A stretch of 64,000 nt of DNA from Xiphophorus maculatus (taxonomy: Eukaryota; Chordata; Actinopteri; Cyprinodontiformes; Poeciliidae): the NCBI RefSeq assembly GCF_002775205.1, contig NC_036454.1:3217382-3281381 (forward strand), written 5' to 3'. Position numbers and translations under genes: made by a program. Positions within the stretch are counted from its first letter, which is position 1. The number at the start of each line of letters is the position of its first letter. Positions 46,501 to 59,229 of the stretch are shown piece after piece. The notes beneath the pieces are model-generated. The model was not told the DNA's origin. It saw nothing but the letters and a program-made list of their open reading frames with translations, and did no database searches.

Positions 46501-47463
46501 TCTGATCCCACCGAGCGATCCCCGTTTTTGGTCACACACACACACGCGCACACACGCTTTCTCACTCACACACACACGTACACAAAAATCAAAAGAAAAG
46601 TCCCGGCCTCTTTCCAAAAGAAGGAGTGGGTTCGATAAGTCTCTTAGCTCTCAGGTCGACTCCTCTCTGCGAAAACCGGCACCTGATTTCTGTGGATTTG
46701 GCCTGAATTCAGCGTTAAAACAAAATGAAAGATTTCACAGAGACAAGAGCAGCCACGGTTAACGTACCCTACACATTTCTTAAAACATTCATTTCGTTTA
46801 TGTTGATTGTCTTAATCAAAATACAGACTGGCTGTCAATCAGTGTGAATTTCTTCACAACTTCAGGATATAAAGGCTCTTGGTTAGTCACTGGAAACAAA
46901 AAAAACTAAACGAGGATGAAACTGCCATCGCAGTTCATCCGGAGTTGCAGAGAAAACAAAAAGTTTATCAATAAATATGCAATAAGAAATCTTTATGGAA
47001 CATATATTACTTTGTCTGAACTCCGACGGATCCTCTCTGTCTTCTGGAAGCTGATTGGAGGAGGTGGATCAGACTGCTACAAATGCTGCGACGCCATTGG
47101 TTCACTGCTCTTCGATACGGGATTGGTGGAGGCAGGAGGGCGGAGTCTCCCTGAGTCTCTGAACTGGAAGCAACACGGAAACCGGGGGCGGCCATTACGG
47201 CGGCCGTGACGGGATAAAAAGGTCAACTTCCTGGTTTCCACAGACGGCCGCTGGGTGTTCAGCCTGCTTGCATGGTGGATCAAAATACACTTTTGGTGGG
47301 TTTTCTTCACGATGAGCCAAAACTTTACAGCAGAAATCCACAAAACTAATTTATTCCAAACCGATCGGCTAAAACCGCAATAAAACAGGGAAATTTACGT
47401 TCTATTCAAGGTGCTTCATAGAAAAATGACTTTTTGAGGAGATTACAGACTTCAACTGCATCC

Positions 47464-47861
47464 ACACTGAAAAATAAACTAAATATTATCAAGTATTTTT
47501 TAGTGGAAATATCTTAGCATTCATAAAATACAATACATTAACTTACAAATAACTTTTCAGCAAGAAATAGGAGCGTGCTTTTTGTTTATAAATACTTAAT
47601 ATTGATGAAAAATTACAAGTTCCACTGGTAGAATATTTCACTTAAAATTTGGGGAAAATATTTTGTTATAAGTGAAATAATCTGCCAATGGAACAAGTAC
47701 TTTTTAAAAATAAATATTAAGGAATTATGAACTTAAAATAAGCTCCTATATTATGCTGAAAAGTTACTTGCAAGTTAATTTATTTTATTTCAGGTGTACT
47801 AAGATATTTTCACTAGAAAATAGACTAAAAAAATACTTAGTATAAGTTTGTTTTTGCAGTG
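47464..47861. repeat. palindromic MITE (CACTGCAAAAA family), 3' of cnnm4
   Basis: Starts cactgaaaaataaac and ends gtttgtttttgcagtg. A second, partial copy follows at about 47,990-48,245. Both lie just downstream of the cnnm4 stop codon and may be within its 3' UTR. Confidence 0.7.
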
Positions 47862-48547
47862 CAAATAAACCCTGATGCTGATTTGATGGATATTACAGTT
47901 TTAGATATGAAATCACACAATTTCACTGATATTAGTTCAGCATAAAATAACTCAAGAGATCCAGATATTTTATCTTAGTTCCCATGAAAAGAGACAAAAA
48001 TAACTTTTCAGCAAGAAACAGGAACTTATTTTTAGTAAATAATCCCAATAAAAAAAAAAAGAAGAACTCGTTCCACTGGCAGATTGTTTTATTTATGGGA
48101 GAAACGTCTTGTTTTAAGTCAAAACAATATACCAGTAGAACTACTATTTTTCATAAATATTAAGGAATTATTAACTAATAATAGCCTCCTTTATATTCAA
48201 ATCTACATAAGATAAGTAACTTTTTGTGTTTTTGAGAGCAAATAAATTCTGATGCAGATTTACAGCATTAAATATAAAATCTGACAGGTATTTTAGGTTT
48301 CTGGGTGTGTCTTGCTTCTCTTTCTTGCTGAATTATTGATATGAAACTCTTCTATTTTCAGTCTGAAAGAACTAAAATGATCCAGGTCAACAGTTTTAAG
48401 TGGCTGTAATGTTTTGGCTCATCAGTGTTTGGTATTTTGAATTCCCGCATATTTACATCATATGCGTGCATGGCTTGTCTCTTTGGGACTTTAAGGTGTG
48501 TTTGGTGCTGACAGCGCCCCCCCCTGGAGGGGAGGGGAAGCTCGGGG

Positions 48548-51500
48548 TCAGACACTGTTGTCCAGGTGGTTGTGATGATGGTTCGCCGTCGGCGGCGGCG
48601 GCGTCTGCTCGTTCAGCAGCAGCAGCAGCGTCTTCTCGTCGGTGCCGTTCTCCATGATGGCGGAGTCTGCTCCCAGGTCCGTGATGGTGATGGCTGCCGG
48701 GGGCGTGATCTCCTCCGGGTTGTAGAGAGAGCTCTCTGGGGACTGAGGCGTGCTGTCCAGGCGAGACGCAATCAGGCCATTCTGGTACTGCGAGCGTGTG
48801 ATCTGAGGGAGATTTAGAAAAATGTCAGGGAAGAACACATGAATGTTTTAGTAAATGCACCAGGATGAGCCAAAAGGATATTTTTCATCTGCTTTAAAGT
48901 TTAACTTTGTCAAAAAATTTAATAAAAACTAGGAATGCACCGATCCACTTTTTCTCTTCGGATACCAATACAGATATCTGATAAATCAATCAATCAATTA
49001 GGTTTATTAGTATAGCACATTTCAGCAACAACGTAATAAAAAACACATTACTATACAGTCAACAATTACGAAAACCAGAAAACATTTCATAGTTTGTCAC
49101 GTGTCATCGTTACACATCAAATATGTTTCATTTATTATGACTTTTTATGGTTGAAAAGCCAAAATAAATGTTTTTAAACCATTTATTATTGATCAAAAGC
49201 AACTCTAACCAGGTGGTTTTTAGCCCTCATTTAAAGGAACTCAGTGTTTTGGCTGTTTTGCAGTTTTCTGGAAGTTTGTTTCAGATTTGTGGTGAATAGA
49301 AGCTGCCTCTTCTCCATGTTTGGTTCTGGGGATGCAGAGCAGAACCTGAACCAGATTTGGGTCGGAGAACGTAGATATTTACTGACAGATCAGTAAAGAT
49401 GTAGCCTTCCTCTGATTTGTTGGCCGTTCTGGACCCACCTTGACGAACTGCAGGTCGGTGAGCGCCCGGACGTTGAAGTCGGGGGTGTAGTGCTGCGAAG
49501 CCACGCTGCTGTTGAGCTGGCTGTTGAGCTGGCTGTTGCTCCCGCTGACGGCCAGGGAGTCGGTCCGGTCCGTTCCGCTCAGAGACGCCGTCCGGTTCAA
49601 CCCGCTGAGGTGGGACGGCGAGCGAAACTCTACTAACAACACAACAGAAACTCAGTCAAATCAGCTCCGGATCAACATTTCAACACAGAAACATTTAATT
49701 TGACCTGCAGACACTTTAAAACCGGTGCAGACTGGGTTCATAACTACTGCACTGCAAAAACACTAAATCTTACCAAGTATCTTTAGTCTGTAGTGCAAAT
49801 ATCCATGTTCACTAGAAATAACACAAAATTAACTTTTCCGCAAGATGCAGGAGTTTGTTTTGAGTCAATTGTTCCTTAACCTTGATGAAAAAGATCTAGT
49901 TCCACTGGCAGATTATTTCACTTATTACAAGACATTTTTCCCATGTTAGAAGTGAAATAATCTGCCAATAGAGCGAGTACTTTTAAATCAAAACAAGCTC
50001 CCATTATTTGCTGAAATGTTGCTTGTGAGTTAGTTTTGTCTTATTTCCACAGTGTACTAAGATATGTTTATTAGAAACTGGACCAAAAATACTTGGTGAG
50101 ATTTTGAGTTTTTTCAGTGTGGTTCAAAGATGCAGTGCAGGTTAGGACTGATGAGGAAACAAGGTGTGGAGAATGCAGGAAACGGCAACAGAAACCGTCA
50201 AACCAACCATAAACGCATCAGGATGAGGGGTGCAGTGGAAGCAAACGTTTATTTACTCAAACTTTATGCCACCAGTCAGTGACGCAGAAAACGTTCCATC
50301 TAAAGTGACTCTAAAGTCAGGATCTCACATCAGCCACACGTTACAATTTCTTCAAAGTAAAGCAGATTAAAGCTGTTTTTAATTCATCATGTTAGGATTT
50401 ATCTGCGATGACACAAAGATAAGTTACAGAGTTTTAGATTCCAAACTTCAAACCAAATAAAAATATGAAATAAATGCATCAGGCAGCAGAAATTTCATTA
50501 ATATTCCGTAACACATTAATGATTAAATAAACCTTTAATCCTTAAAATGGGACATAATCCCCACTCTGCTCCAGGTAACGACAGGTAAAAAAGAATTAAG
50601 ACATTCATTTTATATTGCAGTTTAGTCATTAAATTAAAAACAAAAAGGTAGGCAGAAAAAATCTGTTGTGAAGAAATCCCAACAACACTGGACTTTTACC
50701 GGCTAGTTTCAGTTTGCACAATCCGTCCAGCTGATCCTGGATCTACTTTATACACACTAAGCTGGCTCTACACACGCTAAACTAGTTTTACACACACTAA
50801 GCTGGCTCTACACACGCTAAACTAGTTTTACACACACTAAGCTGGCTCTACACACGCTAAACTAGTTTTACACACACTAAGCTGGCTCTACACACGCTAA
50901 ACTAGTTTTACACACGCTAAGCTGGCTCTACACACGCTAAACTAGTTTTAAACACCCTAAGCTGGCTCTACACACGCTAAACTAGTTTTACACACACTAA
51001 GCTGGCTCTACACACGCTAAACTAGTTTTACACACACTAAGCTGGCTCTACACACGCTAAACTAGTTTTACACACACTAAGCTGGCTCTACACACGCTAA
51101 ACTAGTTTTACACACACTAAGCTGGCTCTACACACGCTAAACTAGTTTTAAACACACTAAGCTGGCTCTACACATGCTAAACTAGTTTTACACACACTAA
51201 GCTGGCTCTACACACGCTAAACTAGTTTTAAACACACTAAGCTGGCTCTACACATGCTAAACTAGTTTTAAACACACTAAGCTGGCTCTACACACGCTAA
51301 ACTAGTTTTATACACACTAAGCTGGCTCTACACACGCTAAACTAGTTTTACACACACTAAGCTGGCTCTACACACGCTAAACTAGTTTTACACACACTAA
51401 GCTGGCTCTACACACGCTACACTAGTTTTACACACACTAAGCTGGCTCTACACACGCTAAACTAGTTTTACACATGCTAAGCTGGCTCTACACACGCTAA

Positions 51501-52953
51501 ACTAGTTTTACACACACTAAGCTGGCTCTACACATGCTAAACTAGTTTTACACACACTAAGCTGGCTCTACACACGCTAAACTAGTTTTAAACACACTAA
51601 GCTGGCTCTACACATGCTAAACTAGTTTTAAACACACTAAGCTGGCTCTACACACGCTAAACTAGTTTTATACACACTAAGCTGGCTCTACACACGCTAA
51701 ACTAGTTTTACACACACTAAGCTGGCTCTACACACGCTACACTAGTTTTACACACACTAAGCTGGCTCTACACACGCTAAACTAGTTTTACACATGCTAA
51801 GCTGGCTCTACACACGCTAAACTAGTTTTACACATGCTAAGCTGGCTCTACACACGCTAAACTAGTTTTACACACACTAAGCTGGCTCTACACACGCTAA
51901 ACTAGTTTTACACATGCTAAGCTGGCTCTACACACGCTAAACTAGTTTTACACACGCTAAGCTGGCTCTACACACGCTAAACTAGTTTTATACACACTAA
52001 GCTGGCTCTACACACGCTAAACTAGTTTTACACATGCTAAGCTGGCTCTACACACGCTAAACTAGTTTTACACACACTAAGCTGGCTCTACACACGCTAA
52101 ACTAGTTTTACACATGCTAAATTAGCCTTTAGAGCTTCCTGGAAAAGGAGTGTAGCTTCCTGCCAGAGCCCATCAGGTTTTTATTTAGATATGAGATATT
52201 TAAGATTTGACTGGTGCAAGTTCTATTGACGATATTTTGAAAGTAAATACACAAGAAATAAGACAAAACTAACTTTTCAGCAGATGTAGGCGCTTGTTTT
52301 AAGTTAATAATTCCTCAATGTTGATGAAAAAGTTCTAGTTCCTCTGGCAGATAAATGTATTTATAACAGCAAAATTTCCCCATGTAACAAGTCAAATAAT
52401 CTGCCTGTAGAACTAGAACTTTTTTTATCAATACTGAGAAATTATTTACTTAAAACAAGCTCCTATATCTCGCTGATAAAACTAACTTACACGCAACTTT
52501 TCTTAATTCAAATCTAACTAGAGAATTTCTAGAAGTGTCTTTTGACGAGCCAAAATTTCTTGTAAGATGAATGATGGAGATTTCTTGAACATTTTTTAAT
52601 CTGCACAACTATTCTAGCTCAGATATCTTTCGTGTTGTGCCATTTTCTAATCATTTTGTCCAGAACAGCCACTGACTGTCAGCCCAGCAGCATCACGAGG
52701 GAGATTTATGTGCTATTTCTTAATTCAGATAAATAAAAATGTCCTTTTGAAGATATCTTAAATTGTAAGTGCAGACAAGTACAAAATGTCACACAGAAAA
52801 TTTTCAGTTTGCTTTTATAGTCATCAGAAATCACAGATTCTATCCAACATTGAATGATGCTTGAAACCCATTCTCCTAAATGTGTCTTACACACACACAC
52901 GCACGCACGCACGCACGCACGCACACGCACGCACGCACGCACGCACACACGCG

Positions 52954-53032
<79 letters not shown>

Positions 53033-56000
53033 AACCTTACCCTTACCTTTACCCTAACCATTACAAACCTAACTCTAACCCTAACCAAAACTCAATTCAC
53101 ACCTTAGCCCTAAATGTGACCCCTGACCCCAAAACAGCGATTCCCCTTATGGGGCCCAGGCTTCGGTCCCCATAAGGAGCAGTGGGTCCCCACAACGTAG
53201 TATCTGTCAGGAAAATGGTCCCCACAAGGTATTAGAAACAAACGCACTTCACACACACACACACACCCACGCCCACACTTCACACACATGTCCGTTCACC
53301 CAGTGCATTATTATTATGATTACCGGTTGATGTGTGTCGTCCAGCAGGGGGCCTCAGTGAGTCATAGGAAACTGTTTTACCTGGACACGTCAACCAAGTT
53401 AGTTTCCCAGGAATGAACCGGGACGTTCATCCTGGTTTTCCACAGCTAGTTTCACAGTTAGTGGTTAGATTAGACTGGATTAGCAAACTCATCTTATTGG
53501 GAGGAGATTTTGGTAATCCAGCAGGAGATTTTTCTTTCTGGTTAAATCAGAAAACTGCTTTTATAACTCAAAGTAATGACAGAAAAATCATAAATATTCT
53601 CTTTAGAAGTTTTAAATTAGCCTCCCTTTCAGAGAGTAAAAGTGACAAAAATCATCATGGATTTTTATTTTAGTAATGGAAGGCTGGAAGGTTTTCTTCC
53701 TAATTTTCTTGAAAATGCTTAAAAATACTAAACTTATCTTGAAAAAGTTATTTTTTTTAATTAAAACAAGTATAATAAAAATTTAAAGTTCAATTCAAGA
53801 TCAATTTACCAGCAGTTTAAATTTAAAAGGCCACTTGTGATTTTAAAATATTTATGTTAATTAGCAGCAAAAAAATATAGCATTTTTATTTGATCTTTAA
53901 ACACAAAATAAAATAGAAATTTAAAAAACTACTGGTTATTTAAAAAAGGTCAAACATTTTTACATTATTAATATTAATTGCTGTTATTGATTATTAGCCT
54001 ATTAAATGTATTAAAGGTACAAATTCAGATTTGTTTCAGAAGTCTTACTGCATTGGTTGATTTAGCTTTTTTTTTTTTACGTTTTCAAATTTATTTTGTA
54101 CAAATGAAAAAAATTTAAAAAGAACTACAATATAGGTGAAGACTTCTCTGAGTTCTGAAAAACCAAATGAATAAAAAGGTCCTTTCCTCAGGAAAGATGA
54201 AATTAAACAAAATCTTTGATTAATTGGTGGGAAAAAAATGCATATTTTCTGAATTATTTTGACAAATTAACTATTTTTACAAACATTTTTTGCATGTATT
54301 TAACTTTTGTATGAACCTAAAGTTGAACAGTGACATTCAGCAAACAGAATCATGGATTAGGAAGGAAAGAAAAACATTTCTGATGTTATTTTGTCATTCT
54401 TGCTCATTTCCAGCTCATCTGGTGTTAAAACCTGCTGAAAAATCTCCAACTGGATCTCTAAGAGTTACAGTGAATAACATCAGGAAACTAGTTTCTGTTT
54501 GAGTTAGTGTTTTTAAAATGGAGCGATCGCAGAATTGACCCAATTCCAAATAAAAACGTTTCAACAAACCATCTTCTTTCATAACTACAGCACTTATGTG
54601 GGAATACATTTGGAACTGGGTGGAGCTTTAGAGACAAAAACTAAATCCTACAGCAGCAGTCCTGAAAGTATCTAAACTATCATTAAATGAATAAACGAAA
54701 CAAACATGTTGATGCTTCATTCATAGAGAAATAATCAGTCAACTAGAAGAAGATCCATCTAGAAGCGGCTCGACGGTTTTATTCCTGGAGGGAAATCAGT
54801 CATCATGTCGTCCCTCTAAAACAAAGCTGATATTTTGGCAAACAATTTGACCAACAGTCCTGAAAACTGAGGAACTCTTCATGTGAATTATTCACATTAT
54901 ACACAATACAGTTGGTTTTTAAGTGTTGTAAAGTGAGATGGTGCTGTTGGGTTTGTGTATTGGTAAATGTTTGGGATGTTCACTCCATGAAAGACAATTG
55001 TTTTATTATTTCTAAATCATCTTTCTCACTGCAGCGTGACGGAGTTCAGATTGGCGGGCAGCAATAACCGCTCACTGCTGATGTTTTTGAGTTCAGACGA
55101 GTGTCGGGACTTTACCGGGACAATTTTAATTCATTCATTACATCGATTTTAACATGCTAAAACCTTTAGTACACTTACATTTTTTTGTTTGTTTTTTAAC
55201 AGTGGGAACCTTTGTATTGGCACGTTTCTGGTACGCCCATAAATCCGACGCACAACCAACATCTACAAGCACAAAATAGGATGGACACAAAGTTGCTTCT
55301 CTTGAGCAACTAGGCGTTAATTTTTGCTGAACAAATGTTCTACACTACCACCTACTACACTGCAAAAACACTAAATCTTACAAAGCAATTTTGGTCTAAT
55401 TTCTCCTGCAAATATCTTTGTTTTGTCTTATTTCAGGTGTACCACCTTAAAAGTGGCTTTTCAGCAAGAAATAGGAACTTATTTTAAGTTATTAATTTCT
55501 TAATATTGCTGAAAAAGCTCTGGTTCCACTGACAGGTTATTTCACTTATAACAAGGGAAAATCTTTTGTTATAAGTTTAATTATCTGCCAGATGAACAAG
55601 TAATTATTTTTCCATCAATATTAAGAAATTATTAACTTAAATAAAAGTCCTATTTCTACCTGAAACGTTACTCGTAAGTTAGTTTAGTCAAGTGTACTCA
55701 GATATCTGCACAAGAAACGAGACCAGAAATAAAATTTTGTGTTTTTGTGCAACTAAATCCTGAAGCTGATTTGATGGGTAACAGCCTTAAATATAAAATA
55801 ATAATTTAACTGGTATTAGTTTGGATTTCTGGGTTTAGTTTACTTCTCATTCTTGCTGCATTAATGAGATAAAACTCTTCTTAGCGTAGATTTTCATCCT
55901 AGATTTTGTGTTTTTGAGAGAAATCTCCAAACACTGACACTGATCTTCTGAAGAGCGATGTTTGTTTTTCCAACACGCGGCTTCAGAATTATGGTTTAAA

Positions 56001-57465
56001 TTTTGCAAAATATATTGTTTCATTTTATTTTGAATCCTAAAACCAATAAACCTTCAATTAAGGAGAGTTGTTAGAAAGTATAATCACTGTTACGGGACAA
56101 ATAATTGTTTGCCAAAATGCAGCTTTTATGCAATCCTTAAAGATTAAACCTACAGTCAGTCGCATGAGAGACAGAGCAGGAACTGTGGGTTAAAACCTAA
56201 AAGAAGTGACAATAATCAGCTTTTTCTACAGACTCTATGGGTTAAAACCTAAAGAAATGACAATAATCAGGTCTTTCTACCGACTTTGTGCCCTTTGACC
56301 CCCCACCCAACCTGAGCTCGGTGTTAGGCCACCCAGACATGCCGGCTTTTACCTGGCAACCGAGAGAACAGAGAAAACCTCTTAAAGGAGAGGAGGCGAG
56401 GGCGCGGCGCGGCCACTGAGAGGATAGCAGAGAGGGGAGGTGAAAGGGAGGGTCAAAGGTCAGGGAGACAGGTCTGCACAGAGTACAGGGGACATGCAGA
56501 ACCCTGGAGACGCTCTGCTGATCCCACAGAAACCCAGAGAGCCCACAGCATGATGCTGCTGCTGCAGAGCTGGAATAAAAGCGTGGGTGTCGATCAGGGG
56601 TGTCCAAAGAGTGGCGCGGGGGCCATTTGTGGCCCACAGCTGCAGTTCAAGAATAAATCAAATCTGACTTTGCTGCATCCAAATCAGCTTTTATTAAATT
56701 CATTAAACTCGGTTAAATTAGCAAACATTTTTGAAGGATAGTGACCCAAATCCGGTTTTTAAAACAATTGTTCAATTGAGCCCAAAAGAAATTGAAAACT
56801 AGACGCCTTTCTTTTAATAAAGCAAACGTGCAAAAAAAATAATTTTACTTTTAGATTTACAATGAAAATGCCCCACAAACAAATTAGGCTACATTATTTG
56901 CTTGATTTTATTTTACTTTTTATTTTTCTTGGCATGGAATAACTTCTGACCCAACATGAGAAAAAGTTTGGACACCCCTGATGTAGATGCTGAAGAGGGA
57001 AGAAAGATTACAAAACAAAAACTAAAATAATTCTTCATTTTTGGCTTTTTTTCCTTATAAAGCTCCTGAAACAGAGAATAACTGCAAATTATATGGAAAA
57101 TATGGAAGTGAGGAAATCAGAACATTAATGCCTTTAAATTTATGTTCCAGTTTTTGCTTTTAAAACACTTTTTAGCATCTTGTGAACCCATCCAATGTTT
57201 TGCTGAACCAAATAAAAAGAATTGATGAAATTTCAAGAATTGAACAACTCTTTCATGTTGCCACAGGGTGGCAGTAGAGAGCCATTTTTTAAATAACTCT
57301 CTCAGGTGTACGTGAAGTGGGCCAGGAGCCGGTTGTCAGGTTAAAGCAGAGGAGGTTTGTGGACTCACCCAGAGTGGAAGCATTGAGTGCCATGACGCCA
57401 TAATACGAAAAAGCTCCGGCTTCAAACTTCATGTTCTCGTTTCCGGCCTCCACCTCCACTCGACC
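48548..57465 (-). CDS. cnnm4: CNNM4-like metal cation transporter, last three coding exons
   Basis: CNNM (cyclin M) proteins are membrane regulators or transporters of magnesium. Exons seen (minus): 57,465-57,369 (end of the cyclic-nucleotide-binding-like domain, [15 protein letters not shown]), 49,629-49,439 (Ser-rich linker ending [11 protein letters not shown]) and 48,802-48,548 ([16 protein letters not shown] to the TGA after DNSV). Phases join without gaps (1, then 0) with GT-AG borders, giving 180 C-terminal residues. ITR.QYQNGL and [12 protein letters not shown] near the C-terminus resemble CNNM4 more than other members. The extracellular, DUF21 and CBS exons were not found and must lie upstream. 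A poly-Pro/His run ([13 protein letters not shown]) near the end is coded by a GGC/GTC-rich stretch. Confidence 0.88.
48985..49370 (-). repeat. dispersed (GATT)n-ending repeat in cnnm4 intron
   Basis: Reverse-orientation copy of 38,380-38,762, beginning tcaatcaatcaattaggttt and including cttctccatgtttggttctg. It stops about 70 bases before the 49,439 splice donor. Confidence 0.7.
49750..50119. repeat. palindromic MITE (CACTGCAAAAA family), cnnm4 intron
   Basis: A good full copy: starts cactgcaaaaacactaaatc and ends ttttgagttttttcagtg, with a mirrored interior (aatctgcca... and tggcagatt). Confidence 0.8.
50747..52124. repeat. minisatellite, 40-bp unit of two 20-bp halves
   Basis: About 34 copies of a 40-bp unit: gctggctctacacacgctaa plus actagttttacacacactaa. 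The halves are alike (consensus RCTRGYTYTACACACRCTAA), so the array grew from a 20-bp ancestor. Variant units (cacatg, aacaca, tacaca, cgctac) occur in a pattern that repeats 360 bases later. It lies in the 7.7-kb cnnm4 intron. Confidence 0.97.
52210..52515. repeat. palindromic MITE (CACTGCAAAAA family), partial
   Basis: Keeps ataagacaaaactaactttt, aataattcctcaatgttgat and the mirrored right half, but lacks clear ends. It follows the minisatellite by about 90 bases. Confidence 0.6.
52891..53032 (+). repeat. (CA)n / (CACG)n microsatellite
   Basis: About 140 bases: CACG-type tetramers at the left, pure CA at the right. Several apparent His/Thr or Cys/Val reading frames here are artefacts. Confidence 0.97.
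53033..53280 (-). repeat. dispersed GGGGAC-rich repeat, inverted copy
   Basis: Contains ccctaaccattac-like text, ccccttatggggccc, ggtccccataaggag and ggtccccacaaggta. The same family as 40,190-40,460, here read on the minus strand, and also bordered by (CA)n. Confidence 0.65.
53281..55357. other. cnnm4 intron, no exon seen
   Basis: AT-rich sequence with homopolymer runs. An 86-codon plus-strand frame (53,413-53,673) has no recognisable domain. Nothing else supportable. Confidence 0.5.
55358..55745. repeat. palindromic MITE (CACTGCAAAAA family), cnnm4 intron
   Basis: Starts cactgcaaaaacactaaatc with the same mirrored interior as other copies. The right end is degraded (attttgtgtttttgtgc). 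Confidence 0.7.
56595..56980. mobile_element. hAT-like MITE in cnnm4 intron
   Basis: Inverted ends CAGGGGTGTCCAAA and TTTGGACACCCCTG. The 8-bp flanks gtgtcgat and atgtagat agree at six positions, suggesting an old target duplication. No coding capacity. Confidence 0.8.
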
Positions 57466-57997
57466 CTGTGGATTTAACACAGAGATGCTGTTTTCAAAAC
57501 AGAAACGCCAAAAACAGCAAACGATTCCTCTCAAAACTGAACAATATGAGGGGAAATTGTATGTTTTTCCAAGAGGGTGTTTGAGTTTTGATGAAAATAC
57601 ACCATTTGGCCTCTAGATGGCGCCACATCTCTAAGTAAATCCCAATGTTTATCACTCCGGAAACCGTTCAGAGGGATGCTGGATAAAAATATGAGGAAAA
57701 TAATGAATTTAGTGGGTGACAGAGGACAGACTGGGGGTTAAAGAAGCTGATGTACTGGTACAGAGCGTTGGCCCAGTTCAACCAGCTGGAATGTGTGACT
57801 GCAGCAACAACGCAGCACAGTTAATCCATCCAACCGTCCCCTCCTTCCTTTCATCGCCTATGAAAGCAGGACAGGTGGGAAAATTAAAAAAACACAAATT
57901 TATTTTAAACATCATCTTTCTACACATTATTTCTCTCGATATTTAGATTATATTCCTAATTCTTTGGACTGTATTGACTAAAGTTTTGAACTAATCA

Positions 57998-58268
57998 CAG
58001 TCCATCAATCAATCAATCAAATTTTATTCGTATAGCACATTTCAGCAGCAAGGCATTTCAAAGTGCTTGACATCATTACAAACACAGAATCACAATGCAA
58101 TATAGAATCAATCATTAAGTCAAGTTCCATCAATAAATTTGTAATTGATTACATTTCAAATGCAATTCTAAACAGGTGGGTTTTCAGTTGAGATTTAAAA
58201 GAAGTCAGTGTTTCAGCTGTTTTACAGTTTTCTGGAAGTTTGTTCCAAATTTGTGGTGCATAGATCCA
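57998..58268 (-). repeat. dispersed (GATT)n-ending repeat, third copy
   Basis: Begins caatcaatcaatcaaatttt and contains tatagcacatttcagcagca and gttttctggaagtttgttcc. Reverse orientation relative to 38,380-38,762. Confidence 0.7.
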
Positions 58269-59158
58269 TCACATCATCTGCTAATATTTAAACTCTATAA
58301 AACTTCAGACGGTTTTAAGTGAGGAAAAAAAAAACCCCACTATGCTACAGCAATTTAAAGGGAGATATGAAGACTCCACACACTGGAGATAAAAGTTAAT
58401 AATTCATCAAAATGATCATAAAGTAGCCATATTACATAAGAACATTTTTCCTCCAGTAAAACATAAAAGGCTGAAAATAACCTCCAGCTATTTTAGGATG
58501 TTAACTCTGCTGTTACAAAGTAACAGGAGGGAAGCTGTTCATGCTGTAAACACTGCTAACATCAAGCTAAAGCTAAAGCTACAGCTACAGCTACATTACA
58601 GCACAGAACCGAGCCAAACCCACTCAGTGGACAAGTTCTGCTCCTCCAATTATCAGATCAGTTCTTTCTAAACTACAAATGAGAAAAATGGAAACATGTT
58701 CTGGAGTTGCTCTTATTGTGGGGAATTATCAGCTTTGACATCCATCCACATATGCATTTTAAAGCTGCATCTAACGTTATCTTAGTAATTACTCTGGTTA
58801 ATCAATTAATCTAATAAAACGTTTATGCAGATTTTTCACTTAAGCCCTTTTTAGACAATATCAGAAATACTTTAAACGATGCAAATAAACCCATAACTCA
58901 ATTCCTTTTTTGTAGAAAATAAACATTTTAATAACATCATTCCTTTGGTGAATCACTTGTGGCGAAGGAGGAATCTGCAGCTGAAAAGTATTTCTAACAT
59001 CAACATGTAAAATAAAATCCTTTTCTGCTCGACATCAGAGCAGCGCAGGGCTGATCTGGTGATTATTGGATTAACGGATTAATAATTGGACAAATGGTGA
59101 CTAATAGATCAATCATTAATCACGATTAATCCAAATAAATGGTTCAGCATTAATGCAT

Positions 59159-59162
<4 letters not shown>

Positions 59163-59227
<65 letters not shown>
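59163..59227. repeat. (TA)n microsatellite
   Basis: About 65 bases of pure TA, followed by ctgtatacacc. Confidence 0.97.

Positions 59228-59229
<2 letters not shown>

Noticed and set aside
46916..47209. 97-codon plus-strand frame
   Set aside because: Antisense to the likely 3' flank of cnnm4, overlapped by frames on the other strand, with no recognised domain.
50747..52124. CRISPR-like regular repeats
   Set aside because: Repeats are directly adjoining 40-bp units without unique spacers, in a eukaryotic intron; this is a minisatellite.
53033..53100. Telomere-like CCCTAACC repeats
   Set aside because: Only a few degenerate units inside a dispersed repeat, so not an internal telomere.
52706..53175. 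Several Cys/Val or Thr/His repeat reading frames on both strands
   Set aside because: They are read through a (CA)n/(CACG)n microsatellite.
56242..56637. 131-codon minus-strand frame in the cnnm4 intron
   Set aside because: Runs into the MITE at 56,595. Flanking exons already join in phase without it, and no CNNM sequence is present.
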